Positions 10,962 through 22,200 of a stretch of 64,000 nucleotides of DNA are shown one piece after another. A model generated the notes under the pieces. It was not told the DNA's origin and did no database searches. It saw only the letters and a program-made list of their open reading frames with translations. The position numbers were made by a program, and so were the translations under genes. The stretch's first letter is position 1, and each line of letters begins with the position of its first letter. The stretch comes from Prorocentrum cordatum (taxonomy: Eukaryota; Sar; Dinophyceae; Prorocentrales; Prorocentraceae), in the NCBI GenBank assembly GCA_963575745.1, contig CAUYUJ010015271.1, forward strand, positions 377,908 through 441,907, read 5' to 3'.

Positions 10962-11155
10962 CGGGGCCGGCAAATAGGGGGGTGAGGTCTAGGGGGGGGT
11001 GGATATCACGGCGTGGGCCATGATATTTTTCCAGGTTTCATGGCGCCTCTTCTTATTTCATTACGTCCCTGGTCCCCCCCCCTGTGCAGCGCACGTGCCG
11101 CCGGCCATGATTTGCACCCCCCCTCTTGGACACCCCCCTCTTGGCCGCTCCCGAC
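10962..11155. mobile_element. MITE-C copy 2
   Basis: Begins TCGGGGCCGGCAAATAGGGG and ends CCCCCCTCTTGGCCGCTCCCGA. Shares with copy 3 a middle segment (TTCCAGGTTTCATGGCGCC, then TCTTATTTCATT). Confidence 0.8.
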
Positions 11156-11164
11156 ACTGGCATG

Positions 11165-11348
11165 CACAGAATGCGTAACTCACAGGTCCGCGCGGATTTC
11201 TCGGATCGGCGCCGGGGGCCTCTTGGCGGCGCCTCCGACACCGCCCCTGGCGCGCTCTGCGCGCCAGGGGAGGGGGCTCCAGCGCGGTTCCAAAGAATCT
11301 GCGCGGACCTCCGAGTTTTTATGTTTATGTCATTTGTCGCTTCCCTAG
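11165..11348. mobile_element. MITE-B copy 2
   Basis: Arms CAGGTCCGCGCGGATTTCTC and, on the right, GCGCGGACCTCCGAGTTTTT, with a GC-rich centre. The outermost left arm is diverged. Ends with TTCCCTAG. Confidence 0.75.
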
Positions 11349-11363
11349 CAGAGGGCCCAGGGG

Positions 11364-11522
11364 TTGAGTCGGGCATGTCTCTCCACAGGAGGAATCTGCA
11401 GAAACAGTCCAAAAATAATCCTGGGACGATGTTTCGACTATTTTTTGGCTGCGCTGCTGCATGCTTGGGCCATTTTCCAATGATCGCCCAAATTCGCCTG
11501 TAGGGGGACATGCCCGACCTAA
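11364..11522. mobile_element. MITE-A copy 3
   Basis: Left terminus TTGAGTCGGGCATGTCTCTC, right terminus GGGGACATGCCCGACCTAA. About 160 bp, non-coding. Confidence 0.8.
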
Positions 11523-11547
11523 CCCCAGAGGGGAAGCGTCCACCGAA

Positions 11548-11712
11548 AAACAAAGATCAACATGAGCACAAGCTTTCGGATGCCCGCGCGGGTCTTTCGA
11601 ATCCGCGTTGCCCCCCCCCCATCCGGGCGCGGTCCGCACGACAGGGGCGGGGGGTCCAGCGCCGATCCAAGAAGTCCGCGCGGAGCTCTGAAAGTCTATG
11701 CTGATGCTATCT
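11548..11712. mobile_element. MITE-B copy 3, degenerate
   Basis: Recognisable by GCCCGCGCGGGTCTTTCGAA on the left and AGAAGTCCGCGCGGAGCTCT on the right. The arms carry many substitutions. It directly abuts MITE-A copy 4. Confidence 0.6.
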
Positions 11713-11872
11713 GTAAGTCGGGTGTGTCCCTCTACAGGAGGAATATCAAAACATATTGAAAACATAGTCTGGGGATGATTTCTCTAGTCTGTTTGATGCT
11801 TGTTGGTGTATTGTTTGAGCATCTTAAATTGTGCGTTCAAAATCCGCCAGTAGGGTGGCATGCCCAACCTAA
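11713..11872. mobile_element. MITE-A copy 4
   Basis: Left TAAGTCGGGTGTGTCCCTCT, right GGCATGCCCAACCTAA. The interior is AT-rich compared with its surroundings. Confidence 0.8.
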
Positions 11873-12844
11873 TGTTAATGCTATGTGTTACTTCTCCAGC
11901 CTAGGGTCGCCCATCCCGAACCCTCCATCCGTCCCAGAACTCCTCGCTTATGGTAGAGAAAATCACGGCAGCATGCCTCTGTCCACGCTCGGCTTCCAGG
12001 GTGGCCCTCACCTGGCCCTGGAGCCGCTAAGAAGAAAGGACTCGGGATGAACCGCTGTCATTTTTGTTGACGGTCCCAGGGCCTGGCGAGGGCCCCAGGA
12101 GGTCGACAAATGGCAAGAACCGATCGTCATGACCTGCCATTTTTGACAGGAGGTGGGGGTATGGGCACATTCGGCGCGTCTTCGGCATCCTGGGGCTTCT
12201 CTTGGGCGGCATCTTCTGGGCACCGGGGAGGCTTCCGCGCCGAGGAGGGCCGCTGCCGGCGCAGTGCGCGGGGCCCTGCCCTCCCATCTGACGTTCCTCG
12301 GATCGTGTGCGTGCCCCGTCTGCGGGCGCGCAGCGACACATCGGTCGACCTGCATGCCATGGGAGCTGCCGCGCTCGCCGCTTCGGTCACACCTGGGGCC
12401 CTAGAGGGCCCCCCGAGCCCTCGTGTTCCCCGCCGTCGCCCCCCGCGAGCGGCGCCGCCGTCGAGAGGTGATGCCCGCGCGCGCGCAGTGCGCTCACCCC
12501 GCTCAGTTCCTCTGGCAGCACGCACAGCGCAGCCCTCGTGACGCCGCCTGCGTTGCATGGACGTGCTTCGGTGCCCGGACAATAAGTGTCGGCGGTAAGG
12601 GATGACCACCACAACTGCGAATTGCCATTGCTTCGCACCCCCCCCCCGAAACCAAAGTTGAAGTGTCCAAATTCTGTCCCTGGCCTGTGGCCTCCCGCCG
12701 AGACACGGGGGAACGGGGGTATACATCCTGGCCCGACGTGCCTTGATGACTCGAGGTCTTGGCGAGACACGCGTGGACACTGTTGGTCCACCCACGGTTC
12801 GGCGGCCAATCAAGTACACGCTGGCAAAAGCCGTCGGGCGGTAA
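11873..12844. other. Region without recognised gene
   Basis: Several open frames on both strands but no motif I recognise. No repeat family of this window was detected here. Confidence 0.4.
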
Positions 12845-12941
12845 TGTTTCTACTATCTTTGATTACTCGGGGGTATTTTGTTCTAGCTGTTCTCTGATCT
12901 TTCGCTCCGCATCCGCCTGCGCGGGGACATGCCCGACCTAA
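12845..12941. mobile_element. MITE-A, 3' part only
   Basis: Ends GCGGGGACATGCCCGACCTAA. The left terminus is missing. Confidence 0.55.
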
Positions 12942-13158
12942 CCTTGGCGCTAACGCGCTCCGAGGACCGTCGGCCTCTCCGATGCGCCCGTGCGGCCGTC
13001 TGCATGGCATGGCGCGCTTGCTTCCGCCCGACGCCGTCCAGGGTCTGCCTGGGCACGCTGAGGGCCGGCTGAGGTTCGCGGCCGGCCCTCGGGGAGGGAG
13101 CTGTACGCTTGGGTCGGGCGTGTCTGGGGGGGTTCTCCGAAGGGCGTATGGCGACCCG
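12942..13158. other. Short unique region
   Basis: No gene or repeat recognised. Confidence 0.35.
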
Positions 13159-13532
13159 CCCTCTTTCTTCCTCCTCCTCCTTCTCCTCCTCATCCCTCCT
13201 CCTCCTCCCTCCTCCTCCCCATCATCATCATCCTCATCCCTCCTCCTCCTCCCCCTCCTCCTTCTCCTCCTCCTCCTCCTCCTACCCCCCTCCTCCTCCT
13301 CCTCCTCCGCCTCCTCCTTTTCCTCCATCTCCTGCTCCCCCTCCCCCTCCTCTACCTCCTTCTCCTCCTACTCGTCATTCTCCTCTTCCTTCTCCTCCTC
13401 CTTCTCCTCCTCCTCCTCGGCCTCCTCCTCCTCCATCTCCTGCTCCCCCTCCCCCTCCTCTACCTCCTTCTCCTCCTCCTCGTCCTCCTCTTCCTCCTCC
13501 TCCTTCTCTTCCTCCTCCTCCTCCTCGGGTCG
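13159..13532. repeat. (TCC)n pyrimidine tract, 370 bp
   Basis: Long CTCCTC/TTCTCC tract with CAT interruptions. Within it a roughly 110-bp segment (TCCATCTCCTGCTCCCCCTC, then CTCTACCTCCTTCTCC) occurs twice, near 13325 and 13433, which shows unequal duplication. Poly-Ser, poly-Pro and poly-Leu frames here are artefacts. Confidence 0.9.
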
Positions 13533-13555
13533 CCTACGGCCCCGCGGGAAACCGT

Positions 13556-13712
13556 GCAGGCGGGCCCCTCTACAGGAGGAATATTCCCAAATAGTCAAAA
13601 CTTATTCTGGGGACGATTCGTTCGTTTTGCTGATCGCTGTCGCATTTTCGGGATCTGTTTTTTTTATGCTTTCGTCGAAGATCTGCCTGCAGGAGGACAT
13701 CCCCGACCTAAC
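13556..13712. mobile_element. MITE-A copy 6
   Basis: CTCTACAGGAGGAATATTCC on the left and GCAGGAGGACATCCCCGACC, then TAA, on the right. The outermost left bases (GGCGGGCC) are changed where it meets the pyrimidine tract. Confidence 0.7.
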
Positions 13713-14015
13713 AGTGCGCTCCTCTCCCAATCTGTCAGCGTAGGGTTGCTTACTCCTTGTTGCTGGCCTTGGCCCTCGGAGTACTGCAGCAGGCCAGGGT
13801 CAGCTGTCTTTTGGCTCCTCGTATGTATGGCCCAGAGGGCAGGTACTGGTGCAGTTGCATCTGCAGCGGAATTAGCAGAAAGGGCTTTCATCATCATGAC
13901 CGTCCGCGTCGTCATTATGCCTAGCCTTCGCGGCTCATGAAGGGCTCTTTAGGATCTCAGGCGTAACGAAGCCCATGTAGTCCGCATAGCGTGACAAGGA
14001 CGTAGGTATTCACTA
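13713..14015. other. Upstream region of the transporter gene
   Basis: 300 bp before the first exon. An in-frame TGA at 13992-13994 bounds the coding frame. No promoter motif can be named; dinoflagellate promoters lack a general TATA box. Confidence 0.4.
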
Positions 14016-14744
14016 ATGGAAGCGAGTTTTTGCGGGTGCATATGCGAGGCTGAGGATGAAGAGCAAATGCCAGTTGATCGAAAGCATTCTTGGCCACGGT
14101 GTCTTTTCATCGCGATCTCGATATCATTGTGCATCACTGTTGATATTCTCCAGTACAGTATGCCCCTGGCGTTCCTTCCGTCTGTGCTGGAGGACAGAGG
14201 TCATGCCACATTCGAAATCGCAACGGCCGTCGGCGTTTACTACTGGACTGGATTCTTGGGCTGCTTTCTGATCACCTCGTACCAGATATATCTTCTGATG
14301 CAAGGTGAAGGCCACGAGTCAATGACCAGCCTGAAAAGCGCTCGGCGATGGATTGTCTTTCTGCTGATCGGGCTTGGATTTGGCACCATAACGCTCGCCT
14401 TTCAGGCCATGAGCCCACACCTGATGATGCATACGTCGTGCCGGTTCATCCAGGGCTTCGCTGGCTCCTTCATCTTCTTTTACGCGTTCCTCCTGAACGT
14501 GGAGCTGTTCGAGGGCAACCAGCAGGTGTTCGCCATGACTGCCGCGTCCATCGCCCTGAACATCGCGGAGGTACTCGGCTCGTCCATGGGCGCGTGGGTA
14601 TTCCACCACTTCGGGCAGCGCTCCGTGTTCGTCTTCCTCGCCGCCGCCTCGCTTGGCAACCAGGTGCTGCTGCTGTTCGTCACCGTGAGCCTGACGGCGT
14701 CCGAGCGCTCGCCCGTGGCCAGGACCTGGCGGCCGAAACACTTG
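14016..14744 (+). CDS. MFS transporter exon 1 (TM1-TM6)
   Basis: 243 codons. A short hydrophilic cytoplasmic N-terminus is followed by six hydrophobic spans, beginning near LFIAISISLCITVDILQYSM (TM1) and ending near LGNQVLLLFVTVSLT (TM6). The loop after TM4 and the strongly hydrophobic TM5 with SSMGAW are consistent with MFS N-domain organisation. Base composition is less extreme than in the flanks, and codon choice gives an ordinary protein, unlike the neighbouring repeat frames. The donor at 14744/14745 (CTTG|GTTTCG) was chosen because it is phase 0 like the 15538 acceptor. Confidence 0.8.
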
Positions 14745-16886
14745 GTTTCGGGCCGGCAGGGGAGGTCGGAAAAGGCAGGGACCTTGGCTTAAGTCGGGCC
14801 TGCCCCTCTAATTACAGGAGGGATATCCAAAAATAGTCAAAAAACAGTCAGGGGGCTATTTTTGGAGCATTTTTCGGCCATTTGGGGGTATGTTTTGACT
14901 ATTTTTCAATTTTCGTCGAAAATCCCCCTGCAGGGAGACAGGCCCGACTTAACGCTTTCCCTCTCCATGTTTCTCACTCCCTCTTCGAGCGGATTCTGCC
15001 CCTCAGTGCCCCTCTTGTGACGCCGTCTGCAGTGGCAGAACTGAAGACGCCGCCGCTGCAGGGGCGAGGAAGACCGCTCCAGGATGTTCTCAGCCGCCCT
15101 GCTCGCCCTCGCCGCCCCGCAAGGTCGACGCTCGGCCACCTTGCTCGCGCGCTGCATCGCACGAGCGTGGGAATGCCGGCCACCCAGCGCCCACCAGGCG
15201 GACAACCGGAACGCCCAGCTCCCCAGTCTGAGGTGGCCCAGCACTGGTCCTGGCCAGAAGGGTGGGCAGGTTCGAGGTGCTGGTTTCGGAGAGGCTCTTG
15301 TTGCCGTTTTCGGTTCCCGGGGCCGTGACCGACAGATCCAGGATGAAAAGCTGCACCAGATGGACCCCGCCCGGGAGGGGTCCGGGGATCGCTCTCGATC
15401 GGATTCGGCCTTATCCCGTCTCCTGGCCGATTGTCTGGGGTCCGAACCAGTTCAGACGCCCCACCCGCCTTCAACGTTCAGCCATCCACAGGACACCTGG
15501 CAGCAGCGTAAAGGCACCTACGCCGTTCCACCTTCAGACAGGCTGGAGACGGCTCAAGAAGTTGCTCCAGAGCAAGCGCATGACATTGGCGGTGCTCCTG
15601 ATTGTCATGTCAGCAGTTGTGAAGGGATCTGTCGAGGAGATTCTACCTTTCCATGCAGATCACCGTTGGGGTTTCGATCCGATGATGATTGGCCAGCTCT
15701 TCTTGGTCATCGCCCTGGCCTATATCGTATCAGCATCCGCTGTTGGCCGCGCCTGGGAAGCGATTCACGAATACAAAATTGCCTTCGTTGCGGCCTGGCT
15801 TACCGCATTGGGCATATCGGCTTATCTCGGAGGAGGGCCAGTTCAGACAACGGCGGCTCTCCCGCCCAGCTCAAATCCGCTCAAAGTCGGTCCCCAGACC
15901 CGGACCCCTCCCGGGGTCCATCCTGACCCGTTTCGGGCGAGTGCTAATGGAGGGCGACCTATACCACAGAAAGAACCCCAACCGGTGGATGGTTTGAAAT
16001 GAAACCGATACAAGGATCGATAAGGAGATCGACCGGGAACCCGGGAGCCTGGGAGCCCGGAACCCACCGAACTCGGACCGGAACCAATGACCAGGAACCT
16101 GGGAACCCAGAAGCGAGAACCCGGGAACCCAGTTGGCCACCAAAATCGGCGGCACATTTTCGCCAAACCTTTCGATTTGCGCCAGGGCCCCTTCGGTGCC
16201 AGCACCGATTGGGGAATGAGACGTGCCCTGAAGGCGCCCTTTACGGCCTCTTTTGGGCCTCCATTGGCTCACAAAGGGGCCCTCTATAGTTATGATGATC
16301 CAACCTACTTTGGCTTTGACCACCAGAAACAATTTCGAGCATCAGGAAAGGGTGCCGAAACTGGAGGATTTTCACGTGTCGGGCCCTGGGAGACACTCGT
16401 CCGACACTGTTCGACACTCTCTCGACACTCGTTCGACACCTTTCCAGGTGCTCGAAACTATTTCTGGGATGTGGTCCTCAAGTCGGATGGGAGCAACATA
16501 ACTCTATAGGTCCCCTCTGGGGCCCCTGCTGGCTCACGAAGGGGCCCCGAGGGGCCCCTGCTCATCTTCTTTACCCCCCAAGTCAGGTCCCCCCCATATT
16601 ACCACCCATTATCAGGTCGATCCAGGTCACCCCCCATGACCACCCAAGACTCATTTCAATTCAGATCACCCCAGTGCCACCCATCACCACCCAAATTGCC
16701 CGACTTTAGTAGGGCCCTCTGCTCCACCCCCCAAGTCAGGTCCCTCCCCCCATTACCACCCACCCGACAATCCTGACACGTCCGTCGAGGCGCCATCCAG
16801 CCGCGCGGCGACGACAGGCTTCCAGGAGGCCCAAACAAGAACGGGGGCGGGCACGCCAGGGATCGCGGGTGGGAAACACACACACA

Positions 16887-16925
<39 letters not shown>

Positions 16926-17072
16926 TCGTGTCCACGGCCTCGCTGGCAGGGCTCCCCGCCCGCGGCCCCCCTGCAGTGCTGCGGCTTTGCGCCCATGCCC
17001 CCTGGCAGGGCGTACCCATTGAGATGGCGAATCCATGGGACCGCTCCTCGGTGCCCAGACCACTCCTGAGTA

Positions 17073-17143
<71 letters not shown>

Positions 17144-19173
17144 TCGTGGAGGGAGGGCCCGCCATTGTCTTGGCCAGCCCCCCGCCGATCGTAGCGTGCT
17201 GGTGGTCGCCTCCTACGAGTTCCCGGAGGACCAGCGGCTCATCGTGCTCTACGCCGCGCTGACCTTCTATGGCATCTGCCTGGGGCTCACCCACACCCCG
17301 TCGGCCCTCCTGCTCGCCGACGCCATCGAGCACGAGGATGAGGGGAACGAAGGACGGCATGAACATAGAACGCTCGGATGCCCGCGCGGATTTCTCGCAT
17401 CCGCGCTGGACCCCCCTCCCTGGCGGCGCCCATCGGCGCCGCCAACTAGGGGGGCCCACCGCCGATCGGAGACCGCGCGGACCTCCGAGCTGTTTTGTGT
17501 TTATGTCATCCTCCGTTCTCCTAGATCGGGGGCGGCAGAGAGGGGGGTGACGCCTAGGGGGGGGGGATATCATGGCGGGGGCCATGATATTTCCCCAGGT
17601 TTCATGGCGCCTCTTCTTATTTCATTGCGTCCCTGCCTCCCCCGCTGGGCCGCGCATATGCCGCCGGTCATGATTTGCACCCCCCCTCTTGGACACCCCC
17701 CTCTGGGCCGCTCCCGACTAGAGGAGGGCAAGGCCAAGGACCCAGAGCAGGGAAAGGTACCGGCCGAGGCCTCCCGAGATGGGTCCCGAGGGCCCAAGAC
17801 TCCCGCGAGCTGCCTTCGCTCCATGCAGGCGTCCTCGATTTCGGCCCCGCGGGGGTCTCGTATCTGGCCCCGGTACCATCGAACATGGATCCGGGGCGAA
17901 AGCGTGCTCCAGATTTCGTATTAAAAGGGAGGGGATCACACCGCTCCCAGACGAGCAATTTTAGACCCCCCCCTCCCGCCGACCAGCCATAAAGGTCGGC
18001 CTTTTGCCCAGACCCCACTGGAGCCCTCCAAGTGGCCATTTTTAATTCGTTGTTTTGCCGCTCGGCGCGGGCCCTCGCACCCCCCTTCCCCCCCCGTGGA
18101 GTACCTCTCGGCTGTTTTTGGCGCCTGTTTCGAGCAGGTGGAGTCCCTCCCATGCGACGCACTGTCACTGTCGCAAACAGCCGCTAAGCGGAGGTCTGGA
18201 GCCAGACCTCCCCCCCCTCCTCCCCCCCGTGCCTCCCAATGTCAAAGCGCTGAATACGAAACCGCTCACCAAGACAACTCAAATCATATCCCCCCAAAGG
18301 TGACCCCCCCTTTCTCACGAAATCCCGTGCACTCCTGGGGAAGCGGTCGAGGTCTTCGGGGCCGCGGGTAAAAACAAAAACACCTCGGCGACGTTTAGGG
18401 CAGCTCGGTCGCAGAACCGCACAGCATCGCCGATGCAGCTGCGATGCGGCTCGATGTGGAGTCCGATGTTCTCCACGCCGACGTCGCTGATGCATCGCCG
18501 CCGTTTCCGATGCATCGGCGATGCATCGGCGGGATCCTCCGACCCCATCTGCTCGGACACCATTTGGGAGGCCTCTGACCAGACACACCCCTGGACAGGT
18601 CTGGGGAGGGGCGGCAGCGGTATCATTGTTCGTTCCTATACCAGGACGCGGTCAACGGCATCTGGAACACGATGTGGGAGGCCTTTTAGCCTCCTGCGCC
18701 CTCCTTCTGCTCCTGCTCCTTTTTCTCCGCCCGCTCCCAACTCTTCCCCTGGATCGATGTTCGGCTCCACCGGCAGGACGCAGCCTGTGCCCAAGACATC
18801 TGACGGTGTTGTTGTTGTTGTTGTTGGTATTGTTGTTGGTATTGTTGTTGTTAGGGTTGTTGTTGGTGGTGTTGTTCGTGCTAGCGTTGTTGCTGCTGCT
18901 GTTATTGGTGCTGCTGCTGTTGGTGTTGTTGGTGTTGTCGGTTGGTGATACTGTTGCTGGTGTTGTTGCTGATAGTTTTGTGGTTGGTGTCGTCGTTGCT
19001 GTTGGTGTTGCTGCTGCTGTTGTGGTTGTGGTTGGTGTTGTTGCTGCTGTTGCTGGTGCGACTGCTGCTGTTGTTGTTGATGCGATGCTGTTGTTGTTGG
19101 TGTTGCTGCTGTTGCTGTTGTTTTTGTTGTTAATGCTGTTTTGTTTGATGGTGTAGTAATAGTAGTAGTAGTA

Positions 19174-19232
<59 letters not shown>

Positions 19233-19246
19233 AGTATTATTATTAT

Positions 19247-19286
<40 letters not shown>

Positions 19287-22200
19287 TGGTGTAGTAGTAG
19301 TCGTAGTAATAATAGTAGTAGTAGATGGTGTTGTTGTCGCTGTTATTGATGTTGTCGCTGATGTGTGTGTGTGTGTGCTGTTGTTGATGCTGTTGTCGTG
19401 ATAGAAAGCCACGGCCCCAGAGGATCCCAAACCACTTCCCCAGGACCAGTTTTCCGCCCTGGATCAATTTTGGATTAGGGGCAAAAGCTGGGCCCAGGAG
19501 GCCAAAGTCGAGGAACAACACCCGGGTAGACCGCATCATATCGTCAGCGATCTGGGCATTGCCCTCTCTTTACACCAGCCGCTCCGTGTTGGCTGGTGTG
19601 CACGTTTGTGCCCGGGTTGGCCTGTGCGCGTCTCGCTTTCGCTTGACTTGCACTACGCCGCGCCGCTACACGCGTGGCCGCGATGTCAAACACTGCGTGT
19701 GTGTGTGTGTGTGTGTGTGCTTGTGCCCGGATAGCTCGCAGAGAGCTAAGAGCTAAGAGGGTTTCAGATTAAGAAGCCGGAGCCGCAGGGTAGCCTCGGA
19801 GATCGTTTCGGTGGCGGGCAGGACACCTCGGCGCGGCTTGCTTGAGATTGCAGCGTGTACCGAGAGGCTTTTTTCAAGCGTTTCCCCATACGCGTACTCC
19901 GAAGCTCTCCAGAAGGTCATTCGGAAGCTCTCTACAGGTCATTCCAGAGTTCTTCGGCAGGTCTTTCCACGCCCTTTGGGCCCTGCTATCCGGGTTCTGG
20001 ACCGCACAGAATATGTGTGGGGGGTTGGAGGCACGAAACATTTGAGGGGAGTGCCGACATGGGTGCGGCGACGCACGCGAGCGCAACCACCGGGGCCTTC
20101 GGTGGAGTTCCCTATGGGGCCACGAAGCGTGCGAGGGATGTGCCGAAATTTTCGCGGCGGGCGCATGCGAGCGCAGCCACTAGGGCCTTCGGTGGAGCTT
20201 TCCATGGGGCGACGAAACGTGTGAGGATGCGCCGAAATAGGTGCGGTGGGCGCATGCAAGCGCAGCCACGGGGGCCTTCGGTGGAGCTCTCTATAGGGCC
20301 AGGAAGCGTGTGAGGGGTGTGCCGAGATCGTTACGGCGGGCGCATGCGAGCGCAGCCATTGGGGCCTTCGGTGGAGCTCTCTATAGGGCCACGAAGCGTG
20401 TGAGGGATGTGCCGAGATCGGTGCGGCGGGCGCATGCCAGCGCAGCGTTTGGGGCCTTGGGTGGAGCTCCCTGTGGGGCCACGACAAGTGTGAGAGGTGT
20501 GCCAAAATGGTTGGCTGGAGTGGAGAACAGAGGCAGGGATGGGAGGAGGGAGGAGGGGGAGAAGGAGGAGCGGGAACGCGGGGCGCTGCATTGCAAAACG
20601 AGGGCCCAACACCATTGCACAATCAACTGTTTGCTTGGATATGGGATCTGATCACAGGGCAGTGCGGGCAAAGTTCTGCTTTACTTCATATTTGGATCTT
20701 GATCGGGAGATCGGCGCAAAGAGTACGGCTCGGACCAGGAAACGCGCCAGCGCATACAACAAAGGCTTGTTCAAAGAGAAGGTAACGGCACGAATGTCGG
20801 AGGTATGTTTTTCAAGCGGGCAGGCGAATTCAATGAGCGACAAGATAGAGGGCGTGCTCAACACGGAGGCTGCGGAGCCATCGATAAAGGAGGAGAAGCA
20901 GCTCAATCAGAAACCAAGGGGAAAGGCAGACAAAATACAGCATCTCATTTCTCAAAGAAAATCGTTGCCACCAGATCGATTTTCGGAGCGGGCCGACATC
21001 AGCAAGAGCATACGCAGGGAGATCCAGCGGGGCCGGAGGCAGGAGAGCCGACGCCGAATTGGAGTTTTGCTGGGACAGTTCAAGGGGATCAAGACTATAC
21101 CCCGAATGAAAACAATGAGGAACAAGTCTTTCATCCCAGCAGCTGTGGACAAGCAGGGGCGGATGCATTCAGATAGGCAGGGCATCGCGGACGTATTTGC
21201 TGAATGTTACGAAGATTTGTACCGAGCCATAGGTCCCCCAGCGGCTGGAGCAGCTGGACAGGATGGCGACATTCCTCCTGTCACACCCGATGAAGTACAG
21301 GAAGAAATCAAAGCTCTAAAGCGGGGTAAAGCGGCTGACCGGGCGGGCATCTCCAGCGATATGTTCAAGGATGGTGGTCAAGTTTTTATAGATCTGATCG
21401 TGCTTCTCTTCAACGATATTGTCAAGCCAGGGGCTACCACGCCGGAGAGCTGGAAGAAATCCTTCATTACAGTATTGTTCAAAGGCGGCGACGCAAAGTT
21501 GCCGTCCAACCACCGTCCTATCACGATCATCCCGCTGCTACACAAATTGTTCAGCCGGCTAATCAGACGACGTCTCCTAGCAGTTTTGGACAAAGCGCAA
21601 TGCGAAGACCAGGCCGGGTTCCGGGCGGAGTACAACACGGACGATCATCTATTAGCACTTGTTTTATTGCAAGAGAAATGTGACGAATGGGGGCAGCAAA
21701 TTTAGGCAGCCACGCTGGACTTCAAAAAGGCATTCGATCGCATTTCCCACGATAGTATGTGGGCTGCGCTGCAGGAGCAAGGTGTTCACATTTCTTACAT
21801 TTCCTTGTTGCAGAAATTGTATTCCGATCAAGCTGGCGTCGTTTCTTTGGACAAGACAAGCAGGGAATTCTCAATCCGCCGGGGGATGAAGCAAGGGGAC
21901 CCACTTAGTCCGACTCTTTTTAATGCTGCCATTAAGTACATATTCGAGCCACTCAAATATCGGTGGCTGGCCAATTCTTGTGGCTTCCTGCTGGGGGACC
22001 GGCTGTTGACAAATCTACGCTTCGCAGACGACGTCATGTTAGTGAGCAACACGCTGGCGGGGTTGAAGGTGATGCTTGGGGACGTGGCGGCGGCTTGCAG
22101 TGCGCATGCTTTATCTCTTCACCAGGGCAAAACGAAAATCTTGACCAACTTGCGGACGAGGAGAGGCGAATCTGCACAGCAAGGTATCTCAGTATGAGGA

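Larger units (their letters stand above)
15837..17194. other. Intron 2, with repeats
   Basis: 1.36 kb. Its first 30 and last 40 bases contain imperfectly complementary sequence (GGCCAGTTCAGACAACGGCGG versus CCGCCATTGTCTTGGCC). Inside are TCGACACT-type short repeats (16390-16440), CCACCC-rich sequence (16560-16760), an (AC)n run and a (TCG)n run. No coding motif. Confidence 0.55.

Noticed and set aside
14797-14825. MITE-A CTCTAATTACAGGAGG as a bacterial ribosome-binding site or branch point plus acceptor
   Set aside because: The same words recur in every MITE-A copy as part of the terminal inverted repeat, away from genes.
18636-19430. Poly-Thr and poly-Val frames
   Set aside because: Simple trinucleotide microsatellite read in different frames.
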